Below, piece by piece: positions 61,130 to 64,000 of a stretch of DNA of 64,000 bases. The stretch comes from Caulobacter rhizosphaerae (GTDB lineage Bacteria; Pseudomonadota; Alphaproteobacteria; Caulobacterales; Caulobacteraceae). The DNA lies in NCBI RefSeq assembly GCF_010977555.1, contig NZ_CP048815.1:3960501-4024500 (forward strand), given 5' to 3'. Both the position numbers and the translations under genes were made by a program. Position 1 is the first letter of the stretch, and each line of letters starts with the position of its first letter. The notes beneath the pieces were generated by a model that worked only from the letters and a program-made list of their open reading frames with translations, ran no database searches and had not been told where the DNA came from.

Positions 61130-61235
61130 GTCGGCGCTCCGGCCTGGACTGGAACCTGGCCGAGCGATCCCGACACGGCCGCCCTGGAGGGCTGAGCCGG
61201 TTCTTCGAATGGCCCAGGCGATCACGGGAGGTAGG

Positions 61236-62546
61236 ATGACATTGACCAGTCCAGTCGGCGGCGCGCGCCGATCGCGGCTCGAGCCGCCGCGCCGCTTGCT
61301 GCCAGGGCCGCACCGCGAATACGAGGCGATCGCCCGCGGCGAAGCCATCGCGCGGGGCGAAGAGACCCCGCGGCGGCTGGGTCCGCTGACCGCCATGCAG
61401 GTTGAGGATTCCCTGCAAAGGCAGGGCTGGCCCGAAGGCGCGGTCTATGGTCCGGAAGACGTGATCGCCGCCGACTTCGGGGTTGGCGTGCGCCTGATGC
61501 GCCAGGCCTTCCGCATTCTGGAATCGCGCGGCGCCTGTCGCCAGCAGCGCGGCCGCAGCGGCGGCTTGATGGTGTTGCGTCCCTCGCCGTCCGCCACGGC
61601 CGCGGCGCTGGCCAATCACCTGCGCTGGACCGGCGCGACCCTCGAGCATATCCGGGAGGCGCGAACCTTCTTCGAGGCGCTGAGCGCGCAAACCGCGACG
61701 CGGCGGCGCGGGAGCGGGCGCGGCGAGGAAGACGATCCGGTCCTGAGCCTGGTCCTGACGTGCCTGGACGAATTTGCGGGCCGCCTTTCACCGCCGGCGG
61801 GCGCACCGGCGCCGCCCGCCCCCGCCTCGCCGCCGCTGGCGCAGGATCCCACCAATCTGGCCGCCGTCGTCGCTGCGCGCATCGCCGCCTCGATCACCCA
61901 TGAGGCTTGCCTGGCGCGGACCCGGCTGGGCTCGTTCTGGGAGCTGGCCGAGATCCATGAGGTCAGTCTGGCGGTGATCATCGCGGCCGTGCGCATCCTC
62001 GAGGACGCTGGCGTGGTGATCTGCCAGAAAGGCCGCGCGGGCGGGGCGCGCCTGAGGATCCCCGACGGCGACGCCCTGGTCAGCCTCGTGCACGGCTATC
62101 TCGCCGCCTCGCAGGCCAATGAAGCCCAGTGTCTTTGGGTCTGCCACAAGCTCAATATGCGCGCCACCGAGCGCGTGGCCGCCACGCGCACCGATCGCCT
62201 GTTGGACGCGCTCGAAGCGATCCATCGGCGGATGAGCGCCGCCCACGATTTTGGGGTCATGGAGGCCTGGTACGCCCTGCAAAGGCTCCTGCACGAGGCC
62301 GCCGGCAATCCGGCCCTGCACGTGATCACGCGATGCCTGGCGGGCTATTCGGTGCGCGCCTTCGCCGACCCCGTCACCCCGCCCTCCCCGGATCTGCTGG
62401 CCAGGATCGTGGACGCCGCGGGCGCCCTGGTCGAGGGCGTGCGTCGAGGCGACGCGATCTTGGCCCTGGACGCCCAACTGCGCACGCGACTGGCGCTCGA
62501 CGAGCGTCGCCGCCGCCAACGCGCGCCCGCGATGTTGGCTTCCTAG
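61236..62546 (+). CDS. Double-headed GntR-type regulator 2
   Basis: A 436-residue paralog of the protein at 49032. First winged helix at about residues 55-120 (VEDSLQRQGWPEGAVYGPED, DFGVGVRLMRQAFRILESRG, QQRGRSGGLMVLRP), second at about 220-285 (ITHEACLARTRLGSFWELAE, VSLAVIIAAVRILEDAGVV, QKGRAGGARLRIPDGDALVSL), then an FCD-like end (WYALQRLLHEAAGNPALHVI). The linker holds a Pro/Ala-rich insert (PPAGAPAPPAPASPPL) absent from regulator 1. ATG 61236 follows GGGAGG. It probably controls the GH78-like gene directly upstream. Confidence 0.8.
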   Translation: MTLTSPVGGARRSRLEPPRRLLPGPHREYEAIARGEAIARGEETPRRLGPLTAMQVEDSLQRQGWPEGAVYGPEDVIAADFGVGVRLMRQAFRILESRGACRQQRGRSGGLMVLRPSPSATAAALANHLRWTGATLEHIREARTFFEALSAQTATRRRGSGRGEEDDPVLSLVLTCLDEFAGRLSPPAGAPAPPAPASPPLAQDPTNLAAVVAARIAASITHEACLARTRLGSFWELAEIHEVSLAVIIAAVRILEDAGVVICQKGRAGGARLRIPDGDALVSLVHGYLAASQANEAQCLWVCHKLNMRATERVAATRTDRLLDALEAIHRRMSAAHDFGVMEAWYALQRLLHEAAGNPALHVITRCLAGYSVRAFADPVTPPSPDLLARIVDAAGALVEGVRRGDAILALDAQLRTRLALDERRRRQRAPAMLAS

Positions 62547-62646
62547 TCCGCCGCGCCCTGGCCGCCCTTCTGGCGCCTGCGTCCACGACCGGTGTCTCCC
62601 CGGCCAAGGACGCGGTCGGCCCGGCGCGTCTCCACCTCGGGGGATG

Positions 62647-62997
62647 TTATCGACGTAGGATCTTCTCCATCGCCCTACCCTTGGCGAGCTCGTCGATGAG
62701 CTTGTCCAGGTAGCGGATTTCCCGCATCAGCGGTTCGGCGACCTCTTCGACGCGCACGCCGCAGACCAGGCCCGTGATCTTGGTCCGGGCCGGATTCAGC
62801 AAGGGCGCCACGCCAAAGAACGTCTCGAAGTCCGTTTGCTTGGCCAGATGGGCGTCGAACTCTTCCTGGCTGAAGCCGGTCAGCCAAAGGATGATGTCAT
62901 CGACCTCGGCTTTGGAGCGCCCCTTCCGGTGCGCCTTGGCCAGGTAGTGCCCGTAAACGATGGCGAAGCTGGTCGAGTAGATTCGATGCTTGGTCAT
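62647..62997 (-). CDS. DUF2200 family protein
   Basis: A 116-residue cytoplasmic protein: [36 protein letters not shown] is the first conserved block, followed by [41 protein letters not shown] and [19 protein letters not shown]. The pattern matches the DUF2200 family, whose role is unknown. It is a stand-alone gene between regulator 2 and the last TonB receptor. ATG 62997 is preferred to 63006. Confidence 0.8.
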   Translation of the reverse strand: MTKHRIYSTSFAIVYGHYLAKAHRKGRSKAEVDDIILWLTGFSQEEFDAHLAKQTDFETFFGVAPLLNPARTKITGLVCGVRVEEVAEPLMREIRYLDKLIDELAKGRAMEKILRR

Positions 62998-63138
62998 TCG
63001 ATCCAATCGGCCCGCGCGCCAGCAGGAGACCGTCAGCCGGCCCTCCTGAGGCGCTGGTCAAGGTCCTGGCGACGATAGCGCCAGGCCCGCCCGCGTCCAA
63101 CGCCCGGATCGGGTCGGGGTCCTGTCCGAGCGTCGGGA

Positions 63139-63169
63139 CCGGCCCGCCGCGGCTTCGCGGGCGGGCCGG
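63139..63169. terminator. Strong hairpin downstream of the last TonB receptor
   Basis: Perfect 10-bp arms CCGGCCCGCC and GGCGGGCCGG with an 11-base loop, starting 27 bases beyond the receptor stop codon. A short T-run (TGTTTC) follows on the plus strand only. Confidence 0.55.
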
Positions 63170-63195
63170 CCTGTTTCAGGGGGCGGCGCTCAAGA

Positions 63196-64000
63196 TCAGA
63201 ACGCCACCCTGGCCCTGAGGCCGTACTCGCGCGGCGCGCCGTAGAACTCGTTGTTGCCGCCCTGGCCCAGGACATACTGCTTGTCCGTGAGGTTTCGCCC
63301 GTAGGCCTCCAGTTGCCATTGGCCGAAGTCCAGCGTGGCCAGGGCCGAGAGCAGGCCGTGCGCCCGGATGCGATCGGTGACCGGCGAATAGAACAGGTTG
63401 GTGAACTGTTCGCCGACATAGGCGTAGTTCAGCCGCGGCGTGAAGGTCACGCCATTGGCCAGCTGGAATTGGTACTGGGCCCCCAGATTGTAGGTCCACT
63501 TGGGCGACAGCAGGTTGGGGCCGCCGCCGGCCTGGCCGGTGAACGGCACATAGTTAAAGCAGGTCGGCGGGTTGGAGGGGGTCCCGGTCGGGCACTGCGG
63601 TCCCAGCGCCCCGGAGGGGAGCGGGACGGTGTTGACCGTGACGAAGCCCGGCAGATGGCTGTCGACATAGGCCACCGAGCCGTCGGCGGAGAACCCGCCA
63701 AACTTGAGCTGGATCTGGGCCTCGACGCCCTTGATCGTCGCGGTGGGCAGATTGGCCACGCCGTTCTGCCCCGAGGTCACATCGACCAGCCCGAACTGGA
63801 AGCCGTGATAATCGTTCCAGAACGCGTCCAGCTGCGTGCGGACATGGCCGTCGGCCAGGGTGGATTTCCAGCCGATCTCATAGTTCCAGACCGTTTCGGG
63901 ACGGAAGGCCGACACGGTGGAGTTGAAGCCGCCGGGCTTATAGCCCCGCGCGGCGAAGGCGTAGATCAGGTTGTTGTCGTCGAACTTCCAGTTCAGGGCC
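63196..64000 (-). CDS. TonB-dependent receptor, C-terminal part (cut by window edge)
   Basis: About 268 codons of a beta-barrel receptor: AFAARGYKPGGFNST, PETVWNYEIGWKSTLADGHVR, ATIKGVEAQIQLKFGGFSADG, FTPRLNYAYVGEQFTNL and the final strand GLRARVAF with the C-terminal Phe needed for BAM insertion. The RGYKPGGFN and NYEIGWK phrases are typical of Caulobacter and sphingomonad receptors. The plug and TonB box lie outside. It is probably part of the carbohydrate/phenolic uptake region. Confidence 0.88.
   Translation of the reverse strand, partial: ALNWKFDDNNLIYAFAARGYKPGGFNSTVSAFRPETVWNYEIGWKSTLADGHVRTQLDAFWNDYHGFQFGLVDVTSGQNGVANLPTATIKGVEAQIQLKFGGFSADGSVAYVDSHLPGFVTVNTVPLPSGALGPQCPTGTPSNPPTCFNYVPFTGQAGGGPNLLSPKWTYNLGAQYQFQLANGVTFTPRLNYAYVGEQFTNLFYSPVTDRIRAHGLLSALATLDFGQWQLEAYGRNLTDKQYVLGQGGNNEFYGAPREYGLRARVAF

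Noticed and set aside
58805..61396. An 863-codon minus-strand frame opposite the GH78-like gene
   Set aside because: Antisense shadow; Gly/Arg/Gln-rich without motifs.
1..64000. tRNA, rRNA and CRISPR arrays
   Set aside because: Looked for tRNA T-loop phrases, rRNA blocks and regularly spaced repeats by eye; none found. A tRNA scan would be decisive.

Overview
This is a GC-rich (high third-codon-position GC) Gram-negative chromosome segment, most likely from an alphaproteobacterium of the Caulobacter/Phenylobacterium kind. The evidence is the protein composition: three intact or partial TonB-dependent receptors plus one relic, TolC/HlyD exporters, an ECF sigma-FecR-receptor trio, a DWEEF-tailed chemoreceptor, many GTG starts and stop/start overlaps. 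No rRNA, tRNA or CRISPR array was seen.

Layout. 1-3.3 kb: the N-terminus of a PAS sensor, a HAD hydrolase, an alpha/beta hydrolase and a small membrane protein. 3.4-11.9 kb: a minus-strand heavy-metal-type efflux operon read as response regulator, histidine kinase, TolC, periplasmic adaptor, HME-type RND pump and a secreted beta-propeller. 12.1-26.8 kb: a minus-strand cluster of 16 genes, the most interesting part of the window. It reads HAD phosphatase, class III aminotransferase, arginase-fold enzyme, half-size EamA transporter, fatty acid desaturase, alpha/beta hydrolase with a Cys nucleophile, COG3146 N-acyltransferase, second half-size EamA transporter, FtsX-like permease, HlyD, TolC, ABC ATPase, ACP-like protein, CDP-glycerol-transferase-like protein, GT4 glycosyltransferase and cyclopropane-synthase-like methyltransferase. 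Three near-identical 37-bp promoter-like elements (AATCGGTGAGG-N15-GGCGTCATTGG) precede the first gene and the two internal gaps, which suggests one regulon. I infer an N-acylated, glycosylated envelope lipid made inside and exported by a DevBCA-TolC-like machine.

27.0-33.1 kb: an ECF sigma/FecR/STN-TonB receptor operon, followed by a broken EamA gene, a PAP2 phosphatase and a decayed duplicate of the receptor's 3' end. 33.1-36.3 kb: a Tat-type acid phosphatase and a chemoreceptor. 36.6-43.6 kb: a mosaic mobile region with an IS110-family (IS1111-like) element, orphan small genes, a truncated CopG-like protein, the C-terminal half of TraG, a 370-bp stretch packed with tetraloop hairpins, and an excisionase-like/tyrosine integrase pair.

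43.7-64 kb: a carbohydrate and phenolic-ester utilisation region. It holds two TonB receptors (one cut by the window end), a MarR regulator, a tannase/feruloyl-esterase family protein, GH3 and GH78-like glycosidases, a DUF1593 nucleoside-hydrolase-like protein, an alpha/beta hydrolase, a DsbA-like protein, YceI and cytochrome b561-YceI proteins. Two paralogous regulators, each with two GntR-type winged helices in one chain, border the enzymes. Several palindromes in the divergent promoters are candidate operators.
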